Source of the DNA: JBGPJO01 sp964348535
GTDB taxonomy: Bacteria; Patescibacteriota; Minisyncoccia; Phycocordibacterales; JAKFXT01
Length of the DNA stretch: 25,320 nt
Assembly: GCA_964348535.1 (NCBI GenBank)
Contig: CAYGDB010000006.1
Location: 1-25,320, forward strand
Direction of reading: 5' to 3'
The stretch's first letter is position 1; each line of letters opens with the position of its first letter. A program made the position numbers and the translations under genes. The notes under the pieces are model-generated. The model did not search any database. It was not told where the DNA came from and was given only the letters and a program-made list of their open reading frames with translations. Below are positions 7,769 through 15,787 of the stretch, in pieces.

Positions 7769-8833
7769 TTATATTTTTACGTATCGACTACCTCTGCCAC
7801 GACCGATACGTTTGACCTTTCTGAGTTTGATCAAACGATCGAGTGCCTGTCTGACTGTAACATCTACAATACCGGTGGCCTTGGCGATCTCACCCCGGGA
7901 TGCCTCCTCAACACCGGTGATGTATTTCCATACCTCGTACTGCTTGGGAGAAAGAGTGTCTTCCACTTTCTCTTCTTCCAGATACGCCAGAGCTTTTGTT
8001 GCTTGCTCTCGGACGACTGACAAAAAGAAATTAAGCCATGGCGAGATAGTGTCGTGGTCAGTCTTGAATGTTTCCTGTGATTTACGGAGAGCAATATAGT
8101 ATTCATCTTTGCGACGCTCCACGATCTGCTCGTGCGAGATATACTGAACAAACTGGTAGCCGGAGCGCAAAAGCAAAAGATTTGTAAGGACACGTGAAAG
8201 ACGCCCATTGCCGTCCTCAAATGGGTGGATTTTCAAAAACTCAACAATAAAATTGGCGATTATAAGAAGCTGGTGGAAACGATTCTTTTCCATCGCGTCA
8301 TCAGTCCATTCAGCAAGTTCCTGCATTTCCTTGGAAGTGAGATACACCGGTGTGGTCTCAAACATTATTTTTGCAACTTTACCATCTGATCCAATTACAC
8401 CGACTCTGTTCTCTTTCTTTTTGTAACCACCACGATGGGTGTCGTCTTTGGTAGAGTATTTGAGAAGCTGATTGTGAAGCGACATTATCACTCCCTCTTT
8501 AAGCGGTAGTGTCTGAAAACTATCAAAAACATTCTGAAGCGTCTCAAGATACCCTTGTACTTCCTGCGTATCACTATCGGCAAACTTAGAGACTAAAAGA
8601 CCCTGCATGACCTTCTCGACTTCCTCGTCATTGAGTTTTCCACCCTCAATACGAGTGGATGCGCCAGCCGAAGTGATGAGGGTGGACTTCTTAAGATTCG
8701 TAATTGCCTGCGGTGAGATTCGCAGACCTGACTTAAATTCACCTCGAACACCATCGATCTCTGCCAAGAAAGCGACGACGTGCGGTTCGGGGTTTCCTAT
8801 TCTAGGATCAAATTTTCTAGTAATGTCTGGCAT
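7769..8833 (-). CDS. Fic family AMP-transferase with N-terminal inhibitory motif and C-terminal winged helix
   Basis: Fic enzymes transfer AMP (or another phosphate-containing group) to Ser/Thr/Tyr of target proteins. The full active-site motif HPFEDGNGRLSR is at 203-214, with catalytic His203. Upstream, STRIEG at 59-64 matches the (S/T)xxxE(G/N) autoinhibitory helix of class II Fic proteins, where the Glu blocks ATP. Residues about 290-354 look like a winged helix (SRGEIAKATGIVDVTVRQALDRLIKLRKV), so it may bind DNA and control its own gene. At 354 aa it has the usual Fic/DOC-HTH architecture. Its base composition is somewhat richer in GC than its neighbours, which hints at acquisition. A strong promoter lies upstream. 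Confidence 0.9.
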   Translation of the reverse strand: MPDITRKFDPRIGNPEPHVVAFLAEIDGVRGEFKSGLRISPQAITNLKKSTLITSAGASTRIEGGKLNDEEVEKVMQGLLVSKFADSDTQEVQGYLETLQNVFDSFQTLPLKEGVIMSLHNQLLKYSTKDDTHRGGYKKKENRVGVIGSDGKVAKIMFETTPVYLTSKEMQELAEWTDDAMEKNRFHQLLIIANFIVEFLKIHPFEDGNGRLSRVLTNLLLLRSGYQFVQYISHEQIVERRKDEYYIALRKSQETFKTDHDTISPWLNFFLSVVREQATKALAYLEEEKVEDTLSPKQYEVWKYITGVEEASRGEIAKATGIVDVTVRQALDRLIKLRKVKRIGRGRGSRYVKI

Positions 8834-8852
8834 AATTAAAGATATAAGTTAT

Positions 8853-8888
8853 ATATCCGATTATATACGATAATATCCGTAAATACAA
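8853..8888 (-). promoter_or_regulatory. fic promoter with direct-repeat operator candidate
   Basis: Minus strand: TTGTAT (8888-8883), 17-bp spacer, TATAAT (8865-8860), giving a leader of about 20 nt before ATG 8833. Two ATATCCG words (plus strand, 8853-8859 and 8873-8879) are spaced 20 bp apart, two helical turns, and flank the -10 box. They could be sites for the Fic winged helix; that is inference. Confidence 0.65.
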
Positions 8889-8893
8889 GTATT

Positions 8894-8923
8894 AAGCCTG
8901 TGCAAGCCTGTATGCAAGCCTGT
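8894..8923. repeat. Three AAGCCTGT direct repeats upstream of fic
   Basis: AAGCCTGT occurs at 8894-8901, 8904-8911 and 8916-8923, with start-to-start spacings of 10 and 12 bp, about one helical turn. They sit directly upstream of the fic -35 box, in the position expected for an activator or cooperative repressor. They do not continue as an array. Confidence 0.6.
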
Positions 8924-8936
8924 AATAGAGATAAAC

Positions 8937-8983
8937 CCCCACACTTTCCTGCTGGGTTTAATACCTTGCAGGAAGGTGTGGGG
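8937..8983 (-). terminator. Long hairpin, probable terminator of the histidine-kinase operon
   Basis: A 16-bp stem with one G-U pair: 8937-8952 pairs with 8968-8983 (CCCCACAC... with ...GTGTGGGG), around a 15-nt loop. It lies about 55 bp past the histidine-kinase stop. The minus-strand 3' flank is GTTTATCTCT, only moderately T-rich, so it may instead be a processing or stability structure. Confidence 0.5.
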
Positions 8984-9038
8984 ATAAAAGGCCATAAAAT
9001 AAGGTTTTTTAACCCAAAACTTTAAATATCCTAAATTT

Positions 9039-10643
9039 TTACCTAATCCCCTTCAACTCCACCTTAAACCTGCTCCCCTTCCCGACCCCGTCCGACTCCG
9101 CCCAGATTTTACCGCCGTGGGCTTCCACCATCTGTTTGGCGACGTAAAGCCCGAGGCCGGTGCCTGTGGTATTGGTTTTGCTTGCGTCTTTGGCGCGGGA
9201 GAATTTTTCAAAAAGTGTCGGCAGAGTTTCTTTACTTATGCCAATTCCGGTGTCAGAGACTGTAATGAGCAGTCTATTCTCAGCCATTTTTTTTAATGAA
9301 ACCTCAATAGAGCCGCGCGGAGTGTATTTAATAGAATTATCAATTATGTTACCGATGACTTGTTTTATCTTCCCCACGTCCAAATTTGATTTGTAGGGCG
9401 GTTGGTTATCAGTGGTAAAGGAAATAGAAAGGCCGGCTGTTTTTATGGTGGGTAATAATTCATCCACGACGCTTTTTACCATTGCCTCAATATCGGTGGG
9501 AGCAAAATCATATTTCATCCTTCCCTGTTCTATCCGCGAGAGGTTAAGAAAATCTTCTATTATCAGAACCAGCCTACTGCTTGAATCAAGAATTTTACCC
9601 ACCGCCTCCCCTACAGCAGGTGGCGCCTTTCCAAAAGAACCTTCAAGAATAAGCGAAGCGTAGCCTTTAATAGCGGTGAGCGGGCTTCGCAATTGATGCG
9701 ACGCGATTGAAACAAATTCCGATTTCAACTGGTCCAACTCTTTCAGCCGAACATTGGCCGCTTCCAAATCCTTGGCAAGTTTTTCAATTTGCTCCCGCGC
9801 CTCGACTTCTTTGATGACACTGCGGATAAGAAAAATTCCCAAAATTATGGATATAATTAAAAACGTAAGATTTATAATCTGATCTTCAGTATTTGTGCTT
9901 AATATAGTTCTAAAAAGAATAGTCGCCCAAAGAGCAAAAGTGAGGAGTTCTGTTGCAATTACTTTTACGTCAAAAAGATTATGACGCAAGATGGCATATG
10001 TAATAACAACCGGATAAAACGTAAACAAAACTAGTGGATATGGTGGGATATTAACATTAAAAGTAAGAAAGAAAACACTGCCACCACCGACAAAACCTGC
10101 TATAGAAGCAATCAGAATAAATATTAAACGAATTGAATTTTCATGCGAAGTTTTAATTATGGTATTAATTAATATATAGAGGCTGAAAAAAATTATTGAA
10201 AAGAAAAAAACGGGGAATAAAATATAAAGACTGCCTGCATCTGGCGCAAAGTTAAAAATATACTTCGGAACCACATCCTTAATAAATAAATCACTTAAAT
10301 TTAAAAAAAGAAAAGAAAGAACTAAAAAAACAAAAAAGGGTAAAATATTTTTGTACCTATCGTAAGAATCAGTGAGTGCTGTAATAAAATAAAAATACAA
10401 AACAGGTATTATTATGGCGCCAATGTGAAGCATATAATTACTCAAAAGAGCAACTTGATAAGAGTTAGCGGTTATCATTAAAAAATAACCAAAACTCCAA
10501 ACAGCGACACTGATGTTATAGAACATGAATGACGTTGATACTTTTTGATGTTCCGTATTGAAATACACAGCAATACCAGAACCCAAAGCCATAATCCCGC
10601 CAAGAAAAAGCGATAAACTGAAATAATCAAAATAAATAAACAT
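9039..10643 (-). CDS. Membrane sensor histidine kinase with N-terminal 7TM-type region
   Basis: Two-component sensor kinase. Residues about 1-275 are strongly hydrophobic with roughly seven to nine membrane segments, resembling the 7TM sensor regions of CPR histidine kinases. A linking helix (about 278-310) leads to the H box SIASHQLRSPLTAIKGY with phospho-acceptor His316. The ATPase domain has an N box (GNIIDNSIKYTP, 431-442), G1 DTGIG (464-468), F box FEKFSRA and G2 GTGLG (494-498), all intact. No receiver domain and no response regulator gene lie in the window. The ATG follows the stop of the upstream 549-aa gene by two bases, so the two proteins are translated from one mRNA and probably work together. 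Confidence 0.92.
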   Translation of the reverse strand: MFIYFDYFSLSLFLGGIMALGSGIAVYFNTEHQKVSTSFMFYNISVAVWSFGYFLMITANSYQVALLSNYMLHIGAIIIPVLYFYFITALTDSYDRYKNILPFFVFLVLSFLFLNLSDLFIKDVVPKYIFNFAPDAGSLYILFPVFFFSIIFFSLYILINTIIKTSHENSIRLIFILIASIAGFVGGGSVFFLTFNVNIPPYPLVLFTFYPVVITYAILRHNLFDVKVIATELLTFALWATILFRTILSTNTEDQIINLTFLIISIILGIFLIRSVIKEVEAREQIEKLAKDLEAANVRLKELDQLKSEFVSIASHQLRSPLTAIKGYASLILEGSFGKAPPAVGEAVGKILDSSSRLVLIIEDFLNLSRIEQGRMKYDFAPTDIEAMVKSVVDELLPTIKTAGLSISFTTDNQPPYKSNLDVGKIKQVIGNIIDNSIKYTPRGSIEVSLKKMAENRLLITVSDTGIGISKETLPTLFEKFSRAKDASKTNTTGTGLGLYVAKQMVEAHGGKIWAESDGVGKGSRFKVELKGIR

Positions 10644-10645
10644 AC

Positions 10646-12295
10646 TTAATCTTCAGTATAGTAGCGAAGATACTTACTTCCAAGCACTGACGCACCTGAA
10701 TTTTCTAACAAAAAATTAGCAAGTGAACTTATATCTGGACTTACTATATTAATACCATGATGTGGTTCTATATGTATATCACCCTTATAATCTATATTAT
10801 TCTTTAAAGCATCGAGAAAGACATTATACTTGCCCAAGAAAGCATAAATGGCAGATTGAGGTGAAGAACAAGAAACATTCGGATTATTTTCTCCGTGAAC
10901 AAACCAACCTTTTTGAATTTTTGTTGGGTCAATGTAACCATGCCAATGTGTTATGGCAAGTCCTTGTTTTTTAAAATCCTCCGCAAATAAAGAACCAGGG
11001 CGTTCGTGTTCAAGAATAGATGCTACGATTGCATTTCCTAAAGCGTGAGCCAATATTGCCTGAGTATCAAAAGATGGTTTATAGTCACTGGTAAGTTTAA
11101 GTCCTATTGGAGTTTGTAAATAATACTTTCCGTCAATAAGTCCAAGTTTAACAAGATCTTTTTTAGGATTCATGTTCGTTTTATCAGATCCCGACCTTTG
11201 CGAAAGAACCCACACGTCTGGAACTTTAATATAAAATTTGCCACTATTTAACTCTACTATCAAAAATATTTTTCCATCTTCAGATAAAAAATAATCCTTA
11301 TCTTTTTGAATTTTTTCCCGAAAATTATCCGGCATATTCTCAAGTGGCAAAAGTTTTGAAAGCGCAGTTGGCATCTGCCTTGAAAGAAAACCGTAACTCA
11401 TACCATTTCTATGGTCTAAATGTATTTTTCCTATCCATCGATAAAAATCATTCCTAAATGGAAGTTCGTCTATATTCTTACCCTTGGGGTATAAACTTGT
11501 CTTCCCAAATAATTTTCCACCCTCAACCAAATCTTTCACTAGTGGAGCATGAAGCGAATCATTTATATCTATTGAGTCGTCTTTTCTAAAAAAATTGGAA
11601 ATTTGCAATGGTTTTATGGGCGCAAATATTTTAGGTAAAAGACCATAAAGCACATTTTGTTTAAAATTTTTATTAATTTCATATGTAGGATGTGACGCAT
11701 TAAAATTGTATAAAATCCACTGATCAGCATCTACGACAATAACAATATTTGTCATATTATAAGCAAAAAGATTCATTGCTGTATTAAAATGATCATAAAA
11801 ATTGCTCTCATTGGTAATATTAGAAGGTCTGTCCAAAATAGTTATCACAGAGCTTTCCTGAAAACTTGAGGTATTGTCTACTGGAAGATTTCCGGTATCA
11901 TTTTCACCAAGAGCAATTACTGATATTCCCTTTCTAATTCTTTTTCTCTTTATCAGGTTTTTGAAAACTTGAAAGTTTATAAAAAAATAATGCGAATTAT
12001 TTCCTAAAATAGCGGACGGTATATAAAATAAATTATTAGTTAAAATTTTGAATAGACGATCCAGTATTTTCCACATAGAAACAACCTCAATAGCTTCATT
12101 ATATGGAACTATATTTACAGACAATTCGTTAAGAGTGTTTCTTAAGCGCTCTGTATAATCAAGAATGTTTTTACTAATTTTTTTCTCATCATAGGGAAAG
12201 AAAGTCAGTTTTAACCTACTGGCCATTTCTTCCGGTTTAATTTGGGTTTGTTCCCTAATTCCCAACATTTTCTCCACCGCCTCTTGGCTTATCAT
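10646..12295 (-). CDS. Unrecognised 549-aa protein cotranscribed with the histidine kinase
   Basis: No family recognised. The protein is soluble-looking: no signal peptide, no long hydrophobic segment, mixed alpha/beta composition. Visible features are the N-terminus MISQEAVEKMLGI, a region of alternating hydrophobic strands (SVITILD, NIVIVVDADQWILYNF), and a late segment with His pairs (ITHWHGYIDP, IHIEPHHGINIV). The FLIVELNSGKFYIKVPDVWVL stretch looks like a beta sheet. Because it precedes the kinase with a 2-nt gap, a role in sensing or in feeding a signal to the kinase is plausible but unproven. The gene is very AT-rich. A TATAGT box six bases before the ATG implies a leaderless mRNA. Its promoter and first 13 codons are the shared part of a dispersed repeat. 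Confidence 0.75.
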   Translation of the reverse strand: MISQEAVEKMLGIREQTQIKPEEMASRLKLTFFPYDEKKISKNILDYTERLRNTLNELSVNIVPYNEAIEVVSMWKILDRLFKILTNNLFYIPSAILGNNSHYFFINFQVFKNLIKRKRIRKGISVIALGENDTGNLPVDNTSSFQESSVITILDRPSNITNESNFYDHFNTAMNLFAYNMTNIVIVVDADQWILYNFNASHPTYEINKNFKQNVLYGLLPKIFAPIKPLQISNFFRKDDSIDINDSLHAPLVKDLVEGGKLFGKTSLYPKGKNIDELPFRNDFYRWIGKIHLDHRNGMSYGFLSRQMPTALSKLLPLENMPDNFREKIQKDKDYFLSEDGKIFLIVELNSGKFYIKVPDVWVLSQRSGSDKTNMNPKKDLVKLGLIDGKYYLQTPIGLKLTSDYKPSFDTQAILAHALGNAIVASILEHERPGSLFAEDFKKQGLAITHWHGYIDPTKIQKGWFVHGENNPNVSCSSPQSAIYAFLGKYNVFLDALKNNIDYKGDIHIEPHHGINIVSPDISSLANFLLENSGASVLGSKYLRYYTED

Positions 12296-12341
12296 ACTTA
12301 AACTATATCACAAAATCCCATTTTTCACTTGGTGAAAAGAA
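12262..12341 (-). repeat. Dispersed repeat, partial copy E (promoter and start of the 549-aa gene)
   Basis: The codons for MISQEAVEKMLGI and the upstream stretch ending at a TTTTCAC-TTG-GTGAAAA palindrome (12322-12338) are shared with copies at 15.9, 16.7, 17.4 and 24.6 kb. The palindrome and flanking bases recur exactly in copy C (17526-17549). Here the frame continues into a full gene instead of stopping. Confidence 0.8.
12302..12307 (-). promoter_or_regulatory. Extended -10 box of the 549-aa gene, leaderless geometry
   Basis: Minus strand: TGATATAGT (TG-n-TATAGT), then TTAAGT, then ATG at 12295. The six-base gap puts +1 on the start codon. Confidence 0.55.
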
Positions 12342-12371
12342 AAAGGGCGACACTCATTGAACGTCGCCCTT
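12336..12371 (-). terminator. Terminator of radical SAM operon 1
   Basis: Perfect 9-bp stem AAGGGCGAC (12343-12351) / GTCGCCCTT (12363-12371) with an 11-nt loop. On the minus strand it is followed by TTTCTTTTC. It lies 22 bp past the small-peptide stop. Confidence 0.85.
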
Positions 12372-12392
12372 GATCAACCGTCCTCGTACTGT

Positions 12393-12548
12393 TCACTCGG
12401 ACTGTTGCTTTGCGCTGGAGGCCTCACAATTAGACTCGTCGAAACTTTTCGGTTCCGACTTGTCCTGTTGCTGGCTTTCCAGTGCCTTGGTCTTTACCCG
12501 AATTTCGGTGATCTTCTCACCGTCCAGGACTGCCTTACACTTTGACAT
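12393..12548 (-). CDS. 51-aa peptide, candidate substrate (precursor) of the radical SAM enzymes
   Basis: Last gene of operon 1, with a near-perfect ribosome binding site (AGGAGGTG, five bases before ATG 12548) that lies inside the end of the preceding radical SAM gene; only one base separates that stop from this ATG. The peptide begins MSKCKAVLDGEKITEIRV, a short ordered-looking block. It then becomes very polar, rich in Gln, Ser, Lys and Glu, ending CEASSAKQQSE. Cysteines are at 4 and 41. Small size, position directly after radical SAM genes and the low-complexity tail fit a RiPP precursor with an N-terminal leader. The MSKCKAVLDGE opening also faintly resembles CooT-like metal-binding proteins, so a small accessory protein is an alternative. 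A longer frame from 12611 is rejected because its start lies inside the radical SAM gene without a ribosome binding site. Confidence 0.7.
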   Translation of the reverse strand: MSKCKAVLDGEKITEIRVKTKALESQQQDKSEPKSFDESNCEASSAKQQSE

Positions 12549-12549
12549 A

Positions 12550-14022
12550 TCACACCTCCTGTAAAGAACTGTAGTTGTTCTCGCCATCGGGGAAAGAAGA
12601 TATTGCATCAACCTCGCGGTAGGTTTTCACAATTTCTTCTAACAACTTCGGCGAGATGTTGTTGATGATTTTTCGGACACGGTTTTCGAAAGTCGGAAGC
12701 GATCCGCGTTCTTCCATCCTTCTAACATGGAGACAGTCTCGGTGAAGCGCCCACACGATCTTGCCGTCCGCCTTTGTCTCAAAACCTAGCGGGTAGAGAC
12801 GACAAGTGAGCGGCCGATCTTGATAGATGCTGCACTTTCGACTGTCGGTACACAATTGACTACACGGAGGATAACGAACCGAAAGGTCTGGATGCCCATC
12901 GGCAGTTACAGGAAACGAGTGGATAAACGTTGGTCCGTTGTTGACTTGCACCAACGGAACACCCCGCTCATACAATCGTTCCGCTTCCTTCTTGAGCAAC
13001 CATATGTAACCTATGCAGTCGGGATCCCGACAGTCACGGCAGTCTTGCTCGATGCCTCTATAGAGATCATCGAGTGCGTCATAGAGTTGCGACAAAGTTT
13101 CGATACCCCACTTTCGCGGAGCAAACGCACACTCCGGCGCAACGTTTCCGACAAAGACCACATGCTCGCTTACACGTACGCCATAGCAACACCTGTTTCC
13201 GTGGTCGGCATAAGCTGAAACGTTCTGTTCCAGCCACACCTTGAACGGAAAAGATCGGATGTTACCGATGGCAAGATCGGAACGACGTTGGAAAATCTCA
13301 CTGCAGAGGTAGAGATTTCCGTCCGCCGTCATGTAGAGGGTTACACCATCCACCCAACAACTTTCATCCATCTCGGAGAGTTCTTCTCCGAAAATGGCTC
13401 GCGTTGTTTCTGCAACCATTCCTGGCAAACACCTTTTCTGTTCCACAGAGAGCGAAAGCTCGTCCGAGAAACTGACGGCGCGGCCAGCGATGGTTACCTC
13501 GTTAAAGTGAATAGCTTTACAGCTATGCTCCTTTGCGAGTCGGGCAAAATTATCCAACTGCTCCACACTAGCCGCCGTAACGGTAACGTAGAGTGTTGTT
13601 GAAACACCGCTATCCAGACATTGCTTGAGTGCGTTAACAGCTTGTCTGAAACTTCCTCGTCCGCGAATCGCGTCATTGGTCATTTCATCCGCGCCGTCAA
13701 AGCTAATCCCAAGATCTACATTCAACTGTTTGACTTTTTCAAGCGTTACTCTTGAGAGCAGGGTGGCGTTGGTGATAACGGATGCCCGCATCCCCAACGC
13801 CACCGTCTGTTCGAGTAAACCAAGAAAATCCTTGCGGCTGAATGGTTCGCCACCAGTGAAAAACACCTTTGAAGCTCCTGCGGCATGGAAAGTTTTCAAG
13901 GCCACCATCGCTTCTTCACTTGTGAGTTCTCTTGGACGAGCAGAACCAGACATCGGTAAGCAGTGCTTGCACCGAAGGTTACACTTATTAGTAACTTCCC
14001 AGTGAATCTCACGGAGCGGCAT
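12550..14022 (-). CDS. Radical SAM enzyme B with C-terminal Cys-rich (YkgJ-like) tail
   Basis: The [4Fe-4S] motif CNLRCKHC is at residues 14-21 (C14, C18, C21), followed by the SAM-binding GGEP at 57-60 and typical TIM-barrel repeats (SVITNATLLS, DLGISFDGADE). Residues 222-336 hold more cysteines (222, 240, 278, 279, 298, 328, 331, 336), suggesting SPASM-like auxiliary clusters. A further segment at 387-430 (C387, C391, C397, C407, C430, with SIYQDRPLTCRLYPLGF) resembles the second half of YkgJ-type Zn/Fe-chelating domains. It is therefore a multi-cluster enzyme of the peptide-modifying type. I chose ATG 14022 (490 aa) because of GGAGG six bases upstream; the in-frame extension to 14175 is Ser/Arg-rich shadow of the preceding gene. 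It overlaps radical SAM gene A by 14 bases. Confidence 0.85.
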   Translation of the reverse strand: MPLREIHWEVTNKCNLRCKHCLPMSGSARPRELTSEEAMVALKTFHAAGASKVFFTGGEPFSRKDFLGLLEQTVALGMRASVITNATLLSRVTLEKVKQLNVDLGISFDGADEMTNDAIRGRGSFRQAVNALKQCLDSGVSTTLYVTVTAASVEQLDNFARLAKEHSCKAIHFNEVTIAGRAVSFSDELSLSVEQKRCLPGMVAETTRAIFGEELSEMDESCWVDGVTLYMTADGNLYLCSEIFQRRSDLAIGNIRSFPFKVWLEQNVSAYADHGNRCCYGVRVSEHVVFVGNVAPECAFAPRKWGIETLSQLYDALDDLYRGIEQDCRDCRDPDCIGYIWLLKKEAERLYERGVPLVQVNNGPTFIHSFPVTADGHPDLSVRYPPCSQLCTDSRKCSIYQDRPLTCRLYPLGFETKADGKIVWALHRDCLHVRRMEERGSLPTFENRVRKIINNISPKLLEEIVKTYREVDAISSFPDGENNYSSLQEV

Positions 14023-15448
14023 GGTACACCTCCCCGATGAGATCGAATGCACCCACCTGAAGCATCTTGCTGACGAAGAGACGTGTTTCGTGCTCCTCGA
14101 CCCGCTCGATGAATCTGGCGACGAGCTCCTGTTCATTGATGATGGCCTCGCTCTGAATGGCTTGCGCCATCTCAAGCGCTGTCTTATCGAGCTTCACCGT
14201 CTGGTAGCGAGTAACCAGAAATTTCTCTGGATACCGCGTGGTGATTCTCATGTACCGATTCGGCCGGAAAATCCGGTAGCTAGCCGGGTACATTTCGGCT
14301 ATTTTGCGGTGCTGGACCTTCGCCACCAATTCGGCGACGGGTTTGGAAAGCCCACGGACTGCGTAGTCGATGCAAAACTTGCTGGAACAGTTCGAATCAA
14401 CCTTGCAGCCACCGGTACAATCGAGCAAAAGTTCACATGATTTGCACGGCTCGCTGACCCACGATAGATCGCGAAAGATGTCGAGAGCTGGCTTGTTCCA
14501 GATCGCCTCAATCGGCTCGTCCGGCAGAGTGCCGAAAACGAGTTGCGACTGATTGCACATCCGAAATTCGCCCTTGGGGTTGATTGCGCAGAAATACGTG
14601 CCAACCCCGCAGTTTGACGTAATGCCCTCAATAATCATCCGCTCGTCCAAGCAGTACGGAATGGCGGTGCCGAATCCGACCCGTCCTCCGAAGACCGTGA
14701 AGTCATGCTTGGCTTGGATGATCTGACCTACCGCGACATGGAACTGCTTGGGTGTCGGCTTCAGATGGTAGCCACGGGAGTTGACCGCCCCGATACCACC
14801 ATCTTCGTAGCGATCAACATAGATTGACTCCATGCCGAGATTCGCCGCGATGCCGATGATGTCGTACATCTGGTCGTAGTTATATCCGGTAAGAACCGGG
14901 ATGCACCGCACGTCATGGCCTTCACTCACGTAATGCCTGATGGTCTTAAGGGTTTTCTGGAAACTTCCCCTGGACTGGTTTAGGAACTCGTGAGTCTCGG
15001 CATTTGCGCCGTGAATCGGAACCCCGAAACAGGCAAGCTTGTTCGAGATTCCCTTGAGCCGTCTGAGACCGTTCGTTACGATAGTCACTGACGAATGTTC
15101 GGAAAGCAACTCGATGTACTCGTTAAGCTTCTCCACGGGCAACAGGCTTGGCTCGCCGCCGATCAGGTACACGTGGGGAATCTGGCTCTCCGCGACCGAA
15201 CGGACAAGTCGGTCAATCGTAGAAAGATCACCGAGTTTCGCCCGTTCGGGGTTGTAGCAGAAAATGCACTTCTCGTTGCACGCGTACGTCATCTCGATAT
15301 GACAGAGATGAGGAATCGTATCATGCTCGACGTATTTACCGTCTTCACGTCCTCCAGCCGACTGGTAATCGCATCGCACCGTTGCGACCGGTGACCAATC
15401 AGGCTGAAGCGGTGGCAACGGTGTGCCGGAACTGGATTTCGTTTTCAT
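14009..15448 (-). CDS. Radical SAM/SPASM enzyme A with C-terminal PqqD-like domain
   Basis: Radical SAM core motif CNEKCIFC at 57-64 (C57, C61, C64), GGEP at 97-100. A SPASM region follows with C266, C280, C287, C298, C335, C338, C344, C348, C354 and C359, enough for two auxiliary Fe-S clusters. This layout is that of peptide maturases such as anaerobic sulfatase-maturing enzymes and sactisynthases. The last ~80 residues (about 395-471) look like a PqqD/RRE-type winged helix: beta strands then LDKTALEMAQAIQ, an ELVARFIERV helix and FVSKMLQVGAFDLIG. RREs bind the leader of a RiPP precursor, so this is the main pointer to a peptide substrate. AAAGGAG lies eight bases before the ATG. The assignment of the C-terminal domain is by eye. 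Confidence 0.85.
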   Translation of the reverse strand: MKTKSSSGTPLPPLQPDWSPVATVRCDYQSAGGREDGKYVEHDTIPHLCHIEMTYACNEKCIFCYNPERAKLGDLSTIDRLVRSVAESQIPHVYLIGGEPSLLPVEKLNEYIELLSEHSSVTIVTNGLRRLKGISNKLACFGVPIHGANAETHEFLNQSRGSFQKTLKTIRHYVSEGHDVRCIPVLTGYNYDQMYDIIGIAANLGMESIYVDRYEDGGIGAVNSRGYHLKPTPKQFHVAVGQIIQAKHDFTVFGGRVGFGTAIPYCLDERMIIEGITSNCGVGTYFCAINPKGEFRMCNQSQLVFGTLPDEPIEAIWNKPALDIFRDLSWVSEPCKSCELLLDCTGGCKVDSNCSSKFCIDYAVRGLSKPVAELVAKVQHRKIAEMYPASYRIFRPNRYMRITTRYPEKFLVTRYQTVKLDKTALEMAQAIQSEAIINEQELVARFIERVEEHETRLFVSKMLQVGAFDLIGEVYHAAP

Positions 15449-15463
15449 TTGACTTGCTCCTTT

Positions 15464-15787
15464 CTAGTGTTTCTGAAGTTTGGTTGAGCGGCTCGAGAGC
15501 TGTAAAATGACGTCAAAGTTATCGTTCTTCGCCATCTTGTTTCGCTTATCAAAGCCGCACGAGATACAGTGATGGAGAATAGTGTACTCTCCACCCTTAA
15601 ACTCTACGCTCACGGGTTCCATGAGTCCTTGACATGTCGCCTGGCGGTCGCCAGGATTCACGTCAACATGCTTGCTCCACAGACACTGCGGACAGTGATT
15701 TGTGTAGCCACTTCCGCGCACAAAGAAACCACACCGTTCGCAGGTGAAATCTTCCTTGGTACGCTGGAATTTTTTGCTCATTATCAT
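15464..15787 (-). CDS. RNHCP-domain zinc-ribbon protein
   Basis: Short protein with two CxxC-type knuckles at each end: FTCERCGFFVRG and NHCPQCLWSKHVD, then HHCISCGFDKRNKMA. The order NHCP-C-LWS-HVD, a GDR stretch, MEPV and C-x2-CG-x-RN is that of the RNHCP family, whose biochemical role is unknown. I chose ATG 15787 (107 aa, MIMSKKFQRT), eight bases after GGAGG; an ATG at 15802 overlaps that ribosome binding site and is unlikely. First gene of operon 1. Its stop overlaps the ribosome binding site of radical SAM gene A. It may be an RNA- or metal-handling accessory; this is inference. Confidence 0.88.
   Translation of the reverse strand: MIMSKKFQRTKEDFTCERCGFFVRGSGYTNHCPQCLWSKHVDVNPGDRQATCQGLMEPVSVEFKGGEYTILHHCISCGFDKRNKMAKNDNFDVILQLSSRSTKLQKH

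Noticed and set aside
12549..12611. Longer start of the 51-aa peptide
   Set aside because: Lies inside the radical SAM B coding region without a ribosome binding site; AGGAGGTG precedes ATG 12548.
14023..14175. N-terminal extension of radical SAM B
   Set aside because: Ser/Arg-rich sequence from another frame of radical SAM A; the ATG at 14022 has a clear ribosome binding site.
14021..14440. 139-codon plus-strand frame
   Set aside because: Opposite-strand shadow of radical SAM A; no family resemblance and no ribosome binding site of its own.
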